NCBI GenBank assembly: GCA_038227435.1
Contig: JBBRPW010000011.1
Span: 1 to 19,513, forward strand
Direction: 5' to 3'
DNA length: 19,513 nucleotides
Source of the DNA: JBBRNV01 sp038227435
Lineage (GTDB): Bacteria; Patescibacteriota; Minisyncoccia; Phycocordibacterales; CALRBL01
The translations under genes and the position numbers were made by a program. The notes below the pieces were generated by a model, which was given only the letters and a program-made list of their open reading frames with translations, was not told the DNA's origin and did no database searches. This document shows positions 1-8,371 of the stretch, in pieces (positions within the stretch are counted from its first letter, which is position 1; each line of letters begins with the position of its first letter).

Positions 1-2
1 AA

Positions 3-98
3 AAAATTAAAAAAGTATTTAAAAAAATTGTAGAAGGAATTGAAATTTTAGCGAGCGAAGGGGAGGAAAAGATGATTCAGGTGATAAATACTAAATAA
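3..98 (+). CDS. C-terminal fragment of unknown protein (5' end outside window)
   Basis: An open frame enters from the left edge in phase 3 and stops at TAA 96-98. About 31 residues are visible. They are lysine-rich at first, then form an amphipathic stretch with the core IVEGIEILASEGEEK and end in VINTK. The frame is open to the window edge and lies directly before a strong terminator, which suits the end of a real gene. No family can be named from so little sequence. A chance open frame is possible. Confidence 0.45.
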   Translation, partial: KIKKVFKKIVEGIEILASEGEEKMIQVINTK

Positions 99-117
99 TA
101 TAAAGTAAATTACATAG

Positions 118-145
118 AAAAAACACCCACGAATGGGTGTTTTTT
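118..145. terminator. Bidirectional intrinsic terminator between convergent genes
   Basis: A perfect 12-bp stem (118-129 with 134-145) closes on a CGAA loop. The stem starts with six A and ends with six T, so either strand gives a GC-containing hairpin followed by a U run. It sits between the plus-strand fragment ending at 98 and rpsA, whose minus-strand stop is at 191, and can serve both. Confidence 0.9.
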
Positions 146-190
146 CAAGATTCATTTTAGAAACTATGTATTTCTAAAAATTCTCTATAA

Positions 191-1357
191 TTATTTCTTT
201 CCTAAGTAAGAAAGTGTCATTTTCTGATCTTTTGGATCGAATAATGAAATCTTAAATGGATAACTCTTTCCAAGCTCAAGTGCTGCTCGAAGTTTGTCTT
301 CGCCTCCGAATTCAGATACGTGTACGAGTCCTGCAATTCCTTCTTCAACTGATGCAAGTGCACCATATTTGTTGAATTTAATGATAACAGCTTGTACCAT
401 ATCGTCTTTCTTGTATCGTTTCTCTGCTCCTTTCCATGGGTTTTCTTTAAGAGCCTTAAGAGAAAGTGAAATTTTTCCATCTTTCACGTCGATCACTTTC
501 ACTCGTACTTTGTCATTTACTCGGTACAGAGTTCGTGGATCTTCAACAAGTCCCCAATCAATTTCTGAAATGTGAACTAGACCTTCTAATCCTTCTTCAA
601 CCTTAACGAAGATTCCGAAATCAACGATTCCAGTGATGTGTCCATCAAGTTCGTCGCCAACAGCGTATTTTCCAACCACTTTCTCTTTTTCTTTTGTATC
701 CGGATTCTTTTCAGAGAAAATAAGTTTTCCTTCTTTAGGAAGTGCGGTGATAATCATTACTGAAAGTTTCTTTCCAACAAGTTTTCGAAGTTCATCTAAA
801 ATCTTGTCTTTATCACCATCAGTTACCCGAGGATAGTGTTCAGCTTTAAGTTGTGATGCAGGCAAAAATCCTTGGATTCCTTGCCATGACATGATAAGTC
901 CTCCTTTGTTTGCATCGATAACCGACACGTCATAAGGTTTTTTGTCTCGAATCGCTTCTTCAGCTTCACTCCAAATAAGGGCTTGCTTAGCTTCCTTAAG
1001 AGAAAGTTCAACATATCCTTCTTCGTGTTCTAATCCAACAACTTTGGCAGCGATTACGTCGCCAATGTTTACTTTCTTGATTACATCTCGCGCATTGATA
1101 TATTCACGTCCGTAAATGTATCCAGTTCCATATGGATGAAGATCGATGAATACACCGCTTTTCTCAATTGAGATAACCGGTCCTTCAACCACATCTCCAA
1201 TTGATGGGGGATTAACGCTTTCTGTAAGCATCTTTCCCATCGGAGTATTTTTCTTTAACAACTCTGCTGCTTCTGCTGCATCTGTTTTAGCAGATTTAGG
1301 TTTTGAAGCCTTCTTCGGCATTCGAACAGCTTTTTCAACTGATTTTTCGTCAGACAT
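191..1357 (-). CDS. rpsA: 30S ribosomal protein S1, four S1 domains
   Basis: The 388-residue protein has four consecutive S1 (OB-fold RNA-binding) domains at about residues 54-122, 138-218, 232-302 and 316-385, after a Lys/Ala-rich N-terminal tail. The third is the most canonical (GDELDGHITGIVDFGIFVKV, then GLEGLVHISEI). The second is divergent, as domain 2 often is in S1. Proteobacterial S1 has six domains, so this is a short form like those of Gram-positives and CPR. S1 helps the small subunit bind unstructured mRNA leaders, which fits the lack of Shine-Dalgarno motifs here. The ATG at 1357 has no such motif in front (AT-rich GGTTAAATAAAT). The stop is TAA, followed by the shared terminator. 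It is transcribed alone, divergently from the gene at 1635. Confidence 0.9.
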   Translation of the reverse strand: MSDEKSVEKAVRMPKKASKPKSAKTDAAEAAELLKKNTPMGKMLTESVNPPSIGDVVEGPVISIEKSGVFIDLHPYGTGYIYGREYINARDVIKKVNIGDVIAAKVVGLEHEEGYVELSLKEAKQALIWSEAEEAIRDKKPYDVSVIDANKGGLIMSWQGIQGFLPASQLKAEHYPRVTDGDKDKILDELRKLVGKKLSVMIITALPKEGKLIFSEKNPDTKEKEKVVGKYAVGDELDGHITGIVDFGIFVKVEEGLEGLVHISEIDWGLVEDPRTLYRVNDKVRVKVIDVKDGKISLSLKALKENPWKGAEKRYKKDDMVQAVIIKFNKYGALASVEEGIAGLVHVSEFGGEDKLRAALELGKSYPFKISLFDPKDQKMTLSYLGKK

Positions 1358-1634
1358 ATTTATTTAACCCATCTTCATTATTTGTTTTGAAGATAAGAAC
1401 ACAATTGCAGGACGTTCCGTTATTTGAGCTATATAGTGGGGGCATATTGCCGAGCGGCTTTATACTTGCAAAATATGGCTGTAAACAATAGCGGGGCTAC
1501 GATCTGCGGCTATTAAAATGTGTAGAAAGATAGTAGCACAAAAGGGGAGAAATGGAAGGAGGGAGTTTTAGTCATTTCACCTCTGGGTGCAGCGATTTTT
1601 TTGTCTCTCAAAAATTTTCTGCTACAATGTTTCA
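1358..1634. other. Intergenic region between divergent genes; probable rpsA leader and promoter
   Basis: This 277-bp region holds no convincing ORF. Positions about 1435-1515 are more GC-rich than the surroundings and contain short inverted repeats, for example AATAGC (1488-1493) with GCTATT (1510-1515). On the minus strand a weak promoter for rpsA may be TTTACA (1480-1485) and TATAAA (1459-1464) with a 15-bp gap. That would give a leader of about 90 nt or more that could carry autoregulatory structure. No known RNA family was recognised. The promoter of the downstream plus-strand gene lies at its right end. Confidence 0.35.
1601..1628 (+). promoter_or_regulatory. Promoter of MBL-fold gene, leaderless geometry
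   Basis: TTGTCT (1601-1606) and TACAAT (1623-1628) are separated by 16 bp. The -10 box ends only six bases before the ATG at 1635, so transcription would start at or next to the A of the start codon. The geometry predicts a leaderless mRNA. Confidence 0.6.
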
Positions 1635-2309
1635 ATGATTATCACCTACCTCGGACATCAATTTTTTAAAATTCAACAAGGAGACCTCACTATTGCAATC
1701 GATCCACCTGCAAAAAGCTCTCAGTATAAGTCATCAAAGTTTGGAGCAGACATTGTGCTTTCAAGTTTGAAACATGAAGACTTCGATGGATACGATGAAA
1801 TGGGATATGGCGACCGTGTTCCATTTGTTGCATATGGTCCGGGTGAATACGAAGTTAAAGGGATTTTCATTAAAGGACTCGCCGGAACTTCTTCATATAA
1901 AACACATGGAAAAAGCGCAGTAAAGAAAGACGAGTCTATTACAGAGCGAATTAATACTATATATACGCTCACTGTAGACAATATTCGGCTTTGCTTTTTA
2001 GGGGCGCAAGACAGCACGCCGCTTTCGGCAGAAACTAAAGAATCACTTGAAGATATTGATGTATTATTTGTTCCAATTAGCGGAGACGGAGTACTCGATG
2101 CAACTCAGGCATATAAATTAGCGGTATCACTTGAGCCAAAATTAATTATTCCGTGCCACTTTGATATGGAAAATGAAGAAACATTTTTACGAACATTTTT
2201 GAAAGAAGGTGGAGTTAAAACATTTGAACCTGTTGATAAATTAACAATTAAACGAAAAGATTTAGATGGAAAAGATGGAGAAATTGTAGTATTATCTTCT
2301 CAGTTGTAA
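1635..2309 (+). CDS. Metallo-beta-lactamase-fold (UlaG-like) protein with degenerate metal site
   Basis: The start is placed at ATG 1635 (224 residues) because the family begins at MIITYLGHQFFKI and a promoter -10 lies six bases upstream. An in-frame ATG at 1587 would add 16 unrelated residues. The beta-lactamase-like fold is seen in the opening strand pair (GHQFFKIQQGDLTIAIDPP), GADIVLSSLKHEDFDGY, the PGEYEV turn, a Leu-Cys-Phe-Leu-Gly strand and the closing IIPCHFD. The usual HxHxDH motif reads LxHxDF at residues 45-50, so two of its three metal-binding histidines are absent. A late His (residue 175) remains. CPR genomes carry similar proteins; the substrate is unknown. Catalysis, if any, may differ from true metallohydrolases. 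The stop is TAA, and the next gene starts 21 bases later. Confidence 0.75.
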   Translation: MIITYLGHQFFKIQQGDLTIAIDPPAKSSQYKSSKFGADIVLSSLKHEDFDGYDEMGYGDRVPFVAYGPGEYEVKGIFIKGLAGTSSYKTHGKSAVKKDESITERINTIYTLTVDNIRLCFLGAQDSTPLSAETKESLEDIDVLFVPISGDGVLDATQAYKLAVSLEPKLIIPCHFDMENEETFLRTFLKEGGVKTFEPVDKLTIKRKDLDGKDGEIVVLSSQL

Positions 2310-2330
2310 TTAAATTACATATTTATTTAA

Positions 2331-2750
2331 ATGAAACAAAAGCTAATCGAAAAAGTTGAAGAATTACGCTTGAGGCCACATCGTCATAGACAGCGAGTAG
2401 CAATTACAGTGAGCGCTGCAGTTACTGGGCTCATTGCAGTAATATGGCTCGTTGGCGTATCTAATACACTTCCAGACTTTTCAAAAAACACTTTTGCAGT
2501 AGATGTATTAACCGATACCCCAGCAGGCGCCTCTGCCATCGACGCAAGTCAAACAGAAGTAGTAACAAATAGTGACGGGGTAACTAGTTTAGAGCAAACA
2601 AGTGTAGTAAATTCAAATAACCAAAATAGTTCAACAGGAGCATATCCGGAACGAAAAATACAAACAATTGACGGTTCAACCCAAATTGTTCCTGCATCAG
2701 ATGGCTCTATTGAACTAAAGGACAATACAAAAAACAACATCAAAAAATAA
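2331..2750 (+). CDS. Small single-pass membrane protein, function unknown
   Basis: The 139-residue protein has a basic N-terminus (RLRPHRHRQR), one hydrophobic helix at about residues 25-44 (ITVSAAVTGLIAVIWLVGV), and a roughly 95-residue tail rich in Ser, Thr, Asn and Gln with no cysteines. This predicts a cytoplasmic basic start, one membrane span and a flexible outer tail. It sits 21 bases after the MBL-fold gene and 48 bases before gyrA on the same strand, so co-transcription is likely. Similar short membrane-anchored proteins occur in CPR genomes. I do not recognise a named family. There is no Shine-Dalgarno motif. Confidence 0.7.
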   Translation: MKQKLIEKVEELRLRPHRHRQRVAITVSAAVTGLIAVIWLVGVSNTLPDFSKNTFAVDVLTDTPAGASAIDASQTEVVTNSDGVTSLEQTSVVNSNNQNSSTGAYPERKIQTIDGSTQIVPASDGSIELKDNTKNNIKK

Positions 2751-2798
2751 ATCGGATAATATTAAAATAACTCTTTAACGGCATAATAAATAATCAGC

Positions 2799-5363
2799 AT
2801 GGCAAAAAATTCGAAAAAAGATAATGAAGGGTCTGGAGATATGTTCGATATGAACGGTGCTGCAAACGGCGACGTTACATTAAACAGTTCTGGTCAAAAA
2901 CGAATTATGGACCGAGGGCTCGTAGAAGAAATGCGAGAGTCTTTTTTGGATTATGCCATGTCAGTTATTACTGATCGAGCATTGCCTGATGTACGTGATG
3001 GATTAAAACCTGTACACCGACGTATTTTATTTGCCATGCATGAGGCGGGATTAACTGCCGGAGGAAAAAATAAAAAATCTGCCACAGTAGTTGGAGATGT
3101 GCTCGGAAATTATCACCCCCATGGAGACGTGGCCGTATATCAATCGCTTGTTGGAATGGTACAGCCATTTACAATGCGATACCCACTTGCTTTAGGACAA
3201 GGAAAATTTTGAAACATTGATGTAGATGGAGCCGCTGCGTATCGATATACAGAATCAAAAATGTCTAAATTAGCAGCCGAACTTTTGCGCGACATTGATA
3301 AAGATACGGTAAACATGAAGGCGAACTATGATGGAAGTAAAAAAGAGCCAGTGGTACTTCCAACAGCCGTCCCCAATCTTTTATTAAATGGAACTTTAGG
3401 AATTGCTGTAGGAATGGCGTCTAATATTCCACCTCACAATTTAGGAGAGGTGATTGATGCAACCACCCATTTACTTGAAAACCCCGACGCTACAACTGAA
3501 GATTTACTCGAATTTGTAAAAGGCCCTGATTTTCCAACTGCTGGGATTGCATACGGCCAAAAAGATATTGCTCATGCATATGCCACTGGAAAAGGTGGGA
3601 TTGTAGTCCGAGGAGAAGCTGAAATTATTGAAGAAAAATCAGGAAAATCTTTAATTATTATTACTTCGATTCCTTATCGACTCAATAAATCAGATTTAAT
3701 TTTAGCAATTGCAGATCATGTTCGTGAAAAACGATTAGAAGGAATTAAAGATATTAGAGATGAATCTACGAGTGATGTTCGAATTGTAATTGAACTCAAA
3801 AGTGGCGCATATCCCCAACAAATTCTTAACTTTTTATATAAACATACACGCCTCGAAGAGGCATTCAATGTAAACGCAGTAGCACTTGTTGATGGGGTAC
3901 CCCAAACAATGTCACTCAAAGGATTTCTCGAAGAATTTATCGCTCACCGAAAAATTGTAATTAAAAGACGAACAGAATTTGATTTAGCACGAGCAGAAGA
4001 ACGAGAACATATCTTACTTGGTCTTAAAAAAGCGCTTGATCATATCGATCAAATTATTAAATTAATTCGAGGTTCAAAAGATGTGCTTACTGCGCACGCA
4101 AACTTAATGAAAGAGTTTAAGTTTTCTGACAGGCAAGCAACTGCAATTCTCGAAATGCGACTTCAGCGACTTGCTAACCTTGAAAGGCAAAAAGTTGAAG
4201 ATGAACTAAAGGAAGTTCAAGCACTCATTAAAGATTTAAAAGAAATTTTAGCGAGCGTAAAGAAAATCGCTTCTATTATCAAGACAGAACTTGCAGAAAT
4301 TAAAGAAAAATATGGAGATGAGCGTCGCACAAAAATTGTGAAGCACGACGCTAAAAATTATTCTGTCGAAGATTTAATTGCTGACGAAGAATCAGTACTT
4401 ATTTTAACTGCTGGTGGATATATTAAACGAACATCACCTGATGAATATAGGCCTCAACGAAGAGGGGGAGTTGGGGTGGTTGATTTGAACACCAAAGAAG
4501 AAGATTTTGTAACAAATGTGCTTACAACAACCACGCATAGCGATTTACTGTTCTTTACTGATAAAGGAAAGGCTTTTCAAATTAAAATGTACGATATTCC
4601 TGAAGGAAAACGAGCTACTCGTGGAAAATCAATTATGAATTTTCTATCAATTTCTGATAATGAAAAAGTAACTTCAATTTTGCCTATGCCAAAAGAAATT
4701 AAAGCATCAGGAAAAGCTGGTAAACAAAGTGATGATGGAAAAGGTGGAATGTCAAAAGATTTGTCACTGATGCTTATTACAAAACAAGGAGTTGCTAAAA
4801 AAGTTGCAGTAACTAGTTTTGCAGATGTAAGACGAAGTGGAATTTTAGCAATTCGATTAGACGCAGGCGATGAACTAGTTTCAGCTCTTTTTGTAAATAA
4901 GAGCGACGATGTGATCGTGGTGTCATCTGACGGACAATCAATTCGATTTAAAGAATCGGATATTCGCGAAATGGGACGAGGAGCGGGAGGAGTGCGAGCA
5001 ATGAAACTCGATAAAGGATCAAGAATTGTAGGAGTAGACGTAGTTCGAAAACAAGATGAAAAAGCGGTTCTTATGGTAATGACTGCAAATGGATATGGAA
5101 AACAAACAGAAATGACCGAATATAAAACTCAAGGACGAGGAGGTTCTGGAATTATTACTGTAAAGGTAACAGCAAAAACCGGAGAGTTAATTGCTTCGAA
5201 AGTAATTACTCCTGAGGTCGGGGAAATTGTTGCAATGTCAAAGAAAAGCCAAGTAATTCGAATTGATGCAAAAGAAATTCCAACTCTCGGACGACAAACT
5301 CAAGGAGTTCGAATTATGAAACTGCGTGATGGGGATAGCATCGCATCGCTCGTCTGTTTATAG
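2799..5363 (+). CDS. gyrA: DNA gyrase subunit A, interrupted by in-frame TGA at a glycine codon
   Basis: Read through the TGA at 3210-3212 (codon 138), this is a full-length 854-residue GyrA. It has an N-terminal winged-helix/breakage domain (RALPDVRDGLKPVHRR; catalytic Arg149-Tyr150 in AAAYRYTE), a coiled-coil region around residues 390-510, and a six-bladed beta-pinwheel C-terminal domain with the GyrA-box-like QRRGGVG. The protein breaks only at GQGKF-TGA-NIDVDG, where E. coli has NFGSIDGD, so the stop replaces the invariant glycine equivalent to Gly110. The frame does not shift, and codon use is alike on both sides. Read with standard stops it would give a 137-residue fragment and a second piece lacking the helix-turn-helix. 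Gyrase introduces negative supercoils with GyrB; gyrB is not in this window. Ser83 and Asp87 of the E. coli quinolone region are Val111 and Gln115 here. The stop is TAG. Confidence 0.9.
3210..3212 (+). other. In-frame TGA at conserved glycine of gyrA (recoding, mutation or error)
   Basis: The codon is TGA in the context AAA-TTT-TGA-AAC. Homologous GyrA proteins have glycine here, and GGA, the favoured glycine codon in this window, differs by one base. Possible explanations are UGA read as glycine, readthrough, a recent mutation or a sequencing error. The sequence alone cannot decide. Confidence 0.85.
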
Positions 5364-5369
5364 AGTGGT
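5364..5369 (+). promoter_or_regulatory. Possible -10 box of methyltransferase gene
   Basis: A TACAAT box lies in the 20-bp gap after gyrA, overlapping or touching 5369-5374, about nine bases before ATG 5384. No good -35 is visible, so this may be weak or chance. If used, the leader would be two or three bases long. Confidence 0.3.
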
Positions 5370-5383
5370 ACAATAAAAAAACC

Positions 5384-5947
5384 ATGTTCGTCGATCCAAA
5401 AAAACACCTCAAACAATTTTTAATTGGGGAAGGAATGAAAATAATAGATTTAGGATCAGGAGTTGGGCACTTTGCACTTGAGGTAGCAAAAGAAGTAGGA
5501 AAACATGGAGAAGTTATTGCTGTCGATGTTTTATCGGATTTGCTTAGCAAACTTGTGGCCGATGCAAAATCAAAAGGGCATCACAATATAAAAGTGATTC
5601 ACGCCGATCTTGATTCGAAAAAGGGAAGTGGCATCAAAAAAGGCTATGCTGATCGCATCCTTTTAATTAACACTCTTTTTCAACTTCAAGAACGAATTAA
5701 AGTGTTAGAAGAAGCAAAAGAGCTTTTAAAGAAGGGGGGAGCTCTCGTTTTAATAGATTGGCATCCTGGAAAAGGTTCACCGTGGCCAGATGATCAACTT
5801 ATTTCTGAAGTAGAAGCTAAAAAACTTCTTAAAAAAGCCGGATTTGAGGAAGTTCTTGAAATTGAATTACCTCATCATCACTATGGTTTTATTGCTCGAA
5901 AAATTTCATCTAAATCAGCCATTAAACATTCAGATAAAAAAATATGA
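5384..5947 (+). CDS. Class I SAM-dependent methyltransferase
   Basis: The 187-residue protein has a Rossmann-fold methyltransferase core. Motif I is IIDLGSGVGHFALEVA (residues about 20-35) and the acidic end of strand 2 is VIAVDVLSDLL. A later strand, IKVIHADLD, follows, and motif IV/V appears as DRILLINTLFQL and LLKKGGALVLIDW. It is close to the UbiE/Methyltransf_31-type small-molecule or protein methyltransferases; the substrate is unknown. It follows gyrA by 20 bases. Its TGA stop overlaps the ATG of the solute-binding protein (ATGA, 5944-5947), which predicts translational coupling. If UGA were read as glycine, the protein would gain seven residues and end at TAA 5966-5968. It is one of only two genes here that appear to end in TGA. 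Confidence 0.85.
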   Translation: MFVDPKKHLKQFLIGEGMKIIDLGSGVGHFALEVAKEVGKHGEVIAVDVLSDLLSKLVADAKSKGHHNIKVIHADLDSKKGSGIKKGYADRILLINTLFQLQERIKVLEEAKELLKKGGALVLIDWHPGKGSPWPDDQLISEVEAKKLLKKAGFEEVLEIELPHHHYGFIARKISSKSAIKHSDKKI

Positions 5948-7263
5948 AAACATTTCAAATCGTTTTAATAGGAGTTTTTATGGCGTTTATCGTACTTGCT
6001 GTTATTGTCTTTGCAACAGCAGGTAAAGGTAATGGTGGGCAATCAGTAGCTCCTAAAGTAGTGATTTGGGGAACACTTTCTGGAGAAGACATGTACAATT
6101 TTATCATTAATCAAAATATTTCATACGCAGACTCTCTTCGTGCAACGTATGTTCAAAAAAATTCTGATACTTTCGACCAAGAACTTTTAAAAGCAGCAGC
6201 TAATGGTGTAAGTCCCGACCTCATTATTGTTCCAAGTGATGAATTATGGTCAAAAAAAGATCGACTAACTGTAATTCCAGTAACTTCATACCCCGATCAA
6301 CTTTACAGACAAACTTTTATTGAGGCGGGACAGCAATTTAGATTAGGAAACGGTTATCTGGCTGTGCCTTTGCTTTCCGATCCTCTTATTATGTATTGGA
6401 ATCGAGATTTATTTGCAAAAGCAAATTTAACTTTGCCTCCCCAATATTGGGACGATGTTTCCGCTAAAGTAAGTAAGCTTTCAGTGGTTGATCAAACGCT
6501 TGGAATTTCACAGTCTGCTCTCGCGCTCGGAGAATTTCGAAATATTAAAAATGCAAAAGAAATTCTTTCATCACTCCTTTTTCAATCAGGAAACCCGATT
6601 GCATTACCAAAAAATGCTACAGAACAAGTAACCGGCACGTCTCAAAATACTCTCGATATTACTTTGGGGCAACTTGAGAAAATGAGTAGTACGCAAGCCG
6701 CAGCCACTTTTTTCTCACAGTTTTCAGATCCATCAAAATTGGTTTATACCTGGAATCGATCACTTCAAAACTCAACAGATGCATTTCTTTCGGGTTCACT
6801 TGCTATGTACTTTGGATTTTCGAGTGAATTAAGTACTTTGAAATCGAGAAATCCTAATTTAAATTTTGATCTTGCTCAGTTTCCGCAATCAAAAAGCGCG
6901 AGCAGGCCTTATGTGTTTACTAGATTATATGGAATGGCCATCATAAATACATCAAATAATAAAGCCGCTGCACTTAATGTTATCAGCGTTCTTACCAGTC
7001 CAGCTGTTCAAAAGGGTCTTGTTTCAAAATTTAAATTAGGAACTGTTCGAGCAGATTTAGTACAAGAAGATGTTTCTGATGTTGAAACATCCGTAATTAA
7101 TTTATCAACAATACATTCGAAAATTTGGCTTGATCCCGATAAAACAAAAACAAATAGCATCTTTCAAGACATGATAGAATCAAGTGCATCAGGTAGAAAT
7201 ACTCTAAGCACAGCAATTACTGAAGCAGAAGGGCGTATTAAAAATATTGTATTTAGTCAGTAA
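5944..7263 (+). CDS. Membrane-anchored extracellular solute-binding protein (family 1-like)
   Basis: The 439-residue protein has one N-terminal membrane helix (residues about 5-27) without a lipobox cysteine, so it is an anchored rather than a lipid-modified binding protein. The body looks like an ABC-type carbohydrate-binding protein: VVIWGTLSGEDMYNFI, an early strand ending in SPDLIIVPSDELW, YLAVPLLSDPLIMYWNRDLF, FLSGSLAMYFGFSSEL, and a C-terminal helical part with NVISVLTSPAVQKGLV. No permease or ATPase gene is adjacent. Instead it is coupled to a methyltransferase upstream and followed 25 bases later by five pilin-like genes. It may therefore act as a surface capture protein or as part of the pilus machinery rather than in classical import (inference). 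The stop is TAA. Confidence 0.8.
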   Translation: MKTFQIVLIGVFMAFIVLAVIVFATAGKGNGGQSVAPKVVIWGTLSGEDMYNFIINQNISYADSLRATYVQKNSDTFDQELLKAAANGVSPDLIIVPSDELWSKKDRLTVIPVTSYPDQLYRQTFIEAGQQFRLGNGYLAVPLLSDPLIMYWNRDLFAKANLTLPPQYWDDVSAKVSKLSVVDQTLGISQSALALGEFRNIKNAKEILSSLLFQSGNPIALPKNATEQVTGTSQNTLDITLGQLEKMSSTQAAATFFSQFSDPSKLVYTWNRSLQNSTDAFLSGSLAMYFGFSSELSTLKSRNPNLNFDLAQFPQSKSASRPYVFTRLYGMAIINTSNNKAAALNVISVLTSPAVQKGLVSKFKLGTVRADLVQEDVSDVETSVINLSTIHSKIWLDPDKTKTNSIFQDMIESSASGRNTLSTAITEAEGRIKNIVFSQ

Positions 7264-7288
7264 ATTTCGATAGATAAATTTAATTAAT

Positions 7289-7915
7289 ATGAAATTCTTT
7301 GCAAGAAAAAATAATATATCAATTGGTATTTCACTTTTTCTTACGATAATACTAACTGCTTCATTATTGGTAACGTTATATGCTCCAAAAAATGTTTCTG
7401 CACAGTTAAGATATGGACAACCATATAACAGTGATATAGGTGGTTTACCAGGAAATACAAGCAATCCTTCCAATCCAAATACTAATGGTTCGCTTTCTCC
7501 TAGAGATACCACATGCACACTTCCTTCGGACGGAACAAAGGAAGATCCTAATAGCGCATCATTTCAGCTTATACATGTATGTACCGGAGGCCAAACATTA
7601 AGCGCGCCAGGCCATCGTCCTGTTGTTTGCGAATGTAATTTTAATGACTTGATTGCTCAAATTAATTTAATTGTAAAGTTCGCATTATACCTAGCGACAT
7701 TTATTGGAACATTAATCCTAATTTATGCAGGGTTTTCGTACATTACTTCAGGTGGAAACCCAGCTAAGGCAGAAAAAGCAAAAGGAATGTTTTTGAACTT
7801 AGTAATTGGAATGATATTTATTATTTGCGCATATTTCATAGTTGTATTTATTCTTGATTCATTTAAATTAAAAGATCAATATAGATTAGTTGGACCAACC
7901 GCCAATCAACAATAG
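7289..7915 (+). CDS. T4SS pilin-like membrane protein 1, long Cys-containing N-terminal region
   Basis: The 208-residue protein begins with a signal or anchor helix (residues about 10-32, then NVSAQ). Next comes an Asn/Pro/Gly-rich exported segment with four cysteines (76, 98, 114, 116) that could form two disulfides. The pilin-like module at about 120-192 has two hydrophobic helices flanking the polar turn YITSGGNPAKAEKAKG. This helix-turn-helix layout matches the CPR T4SS_pilin/TrbC-VirB2-like family. It is first of five tandem relatives and follows the solute-binding protein by 25 bases. The stop is TAG. No Shine-Dalgarno motif precedes the ATG. The extra domain may make it a minor or tip pilin (inference). 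Confidence 0.75.
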   Translation: MKFFARKNNISIGISLFLTIILTASLLVTLYAPKNVSAQLRYGQPYNSDIGGLPGNTSNPSNPNTNGSLSPRDTTCTLPSDGTKEDPNSASFQLIHVCTGGQTLSAPGHRPVVCECNFNDLIAQINLIVKFALYLATFIGTLILIYAGFSYITSGGNPAKAEKAKGMFLNLVIGMIFIICAYFIVVFILDSFKLKDQYRLVGPTANQQ

Positions 7916-7961
7916 AAAATAAGATAGTAAGAAATATTGTGATAATATTAATTACATATAT

Positions 7962-8354
7962 ATGAACTTTAAAAGACAATTAGCGATTCATGCATGTTTA
8001 CTACTCGCAACTGGTTTTTTTATTTTTTTTGGATTTTCTAATCATTCAGCATTAGCACAAGAAAACTGTGGACAACGACTGTGTAATCCACTCGGAGGAA
8101 ATACTTCCACAATTGGCCAACTATTTAACACGATTTTAACTTCAATCCTTCAAGTTGGTGCAGTAGTGGCGGTATGTTTCGTTATCTATGCAGGATTTCT
8201 ATTTGTTACGGCTTCTGGGGAGCCTGCAAAAATTACAAAAGCAAAGGACACGCTTTTATACACGGCAATTGGAATCGCTATTTTATTCGGTGCACAAGCC
8301 ATTGTTTCTATAGTAACCACAACCCTTACTCAAGTTAATAATGCAGCCCGATAA
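7962..8354 (+). CDS. T4SS pilin-like membrane protein 2
   Basis: The 130-residue protein has a signal peptide (residues about 1-32, with a likely cleavage after SALA). A short Cys motif follows (ENCGQRLCNPLGG, Cys36 and Cys41). Then come two hydrophobic helices at about 60-84 and 99-120 around the conserved turn FVTASGEPAKITKAKD. The NPLGG start plus the AxGxxAKxxKAK turn is typical of CPR pilin-like proteins annotated as type IV secretion pilins. It lies 46 bases after gene 1 and 17 bases before gene 3. The stop is TAA. Confidence 0.78.
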   Translation: MNFKRQLAIHACLLLATGFFIFFGFSNHSALAQENCGQRLCNPLGGNTSTIGQLFNTILTSILQVGAVVAVCFVIYAGFLFVTASGEPAKITKAKDTLLYTAIGIAILFGAQAIVSIVTTTLTQVNNAAR

Positions 8355-8371
8355 ATAAAAAACTGACTTGT

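Noticed and set aside
294..1014. Several ORFs of 60-98 codons overlapping rpsA, the MBL gene and gyrA in other frames
   Set aside because: They are fully inside strongly supported genes, have no recognisable protein features and follow the codon pattern of the gene on the other strand or frame.
3210..3212. Selenocysteine at the gyrA TGA
   Set aside because: The homologous residue is glycine, not cysteine, and I see no SECIS-like hairpin directly after the codon.
3190..3260. A frameshift splitting gyrA
   Set aside because: The coding frame is the same before and after the TGA, and the alignment to known GyrA continues without gap; it is a single-codon change.
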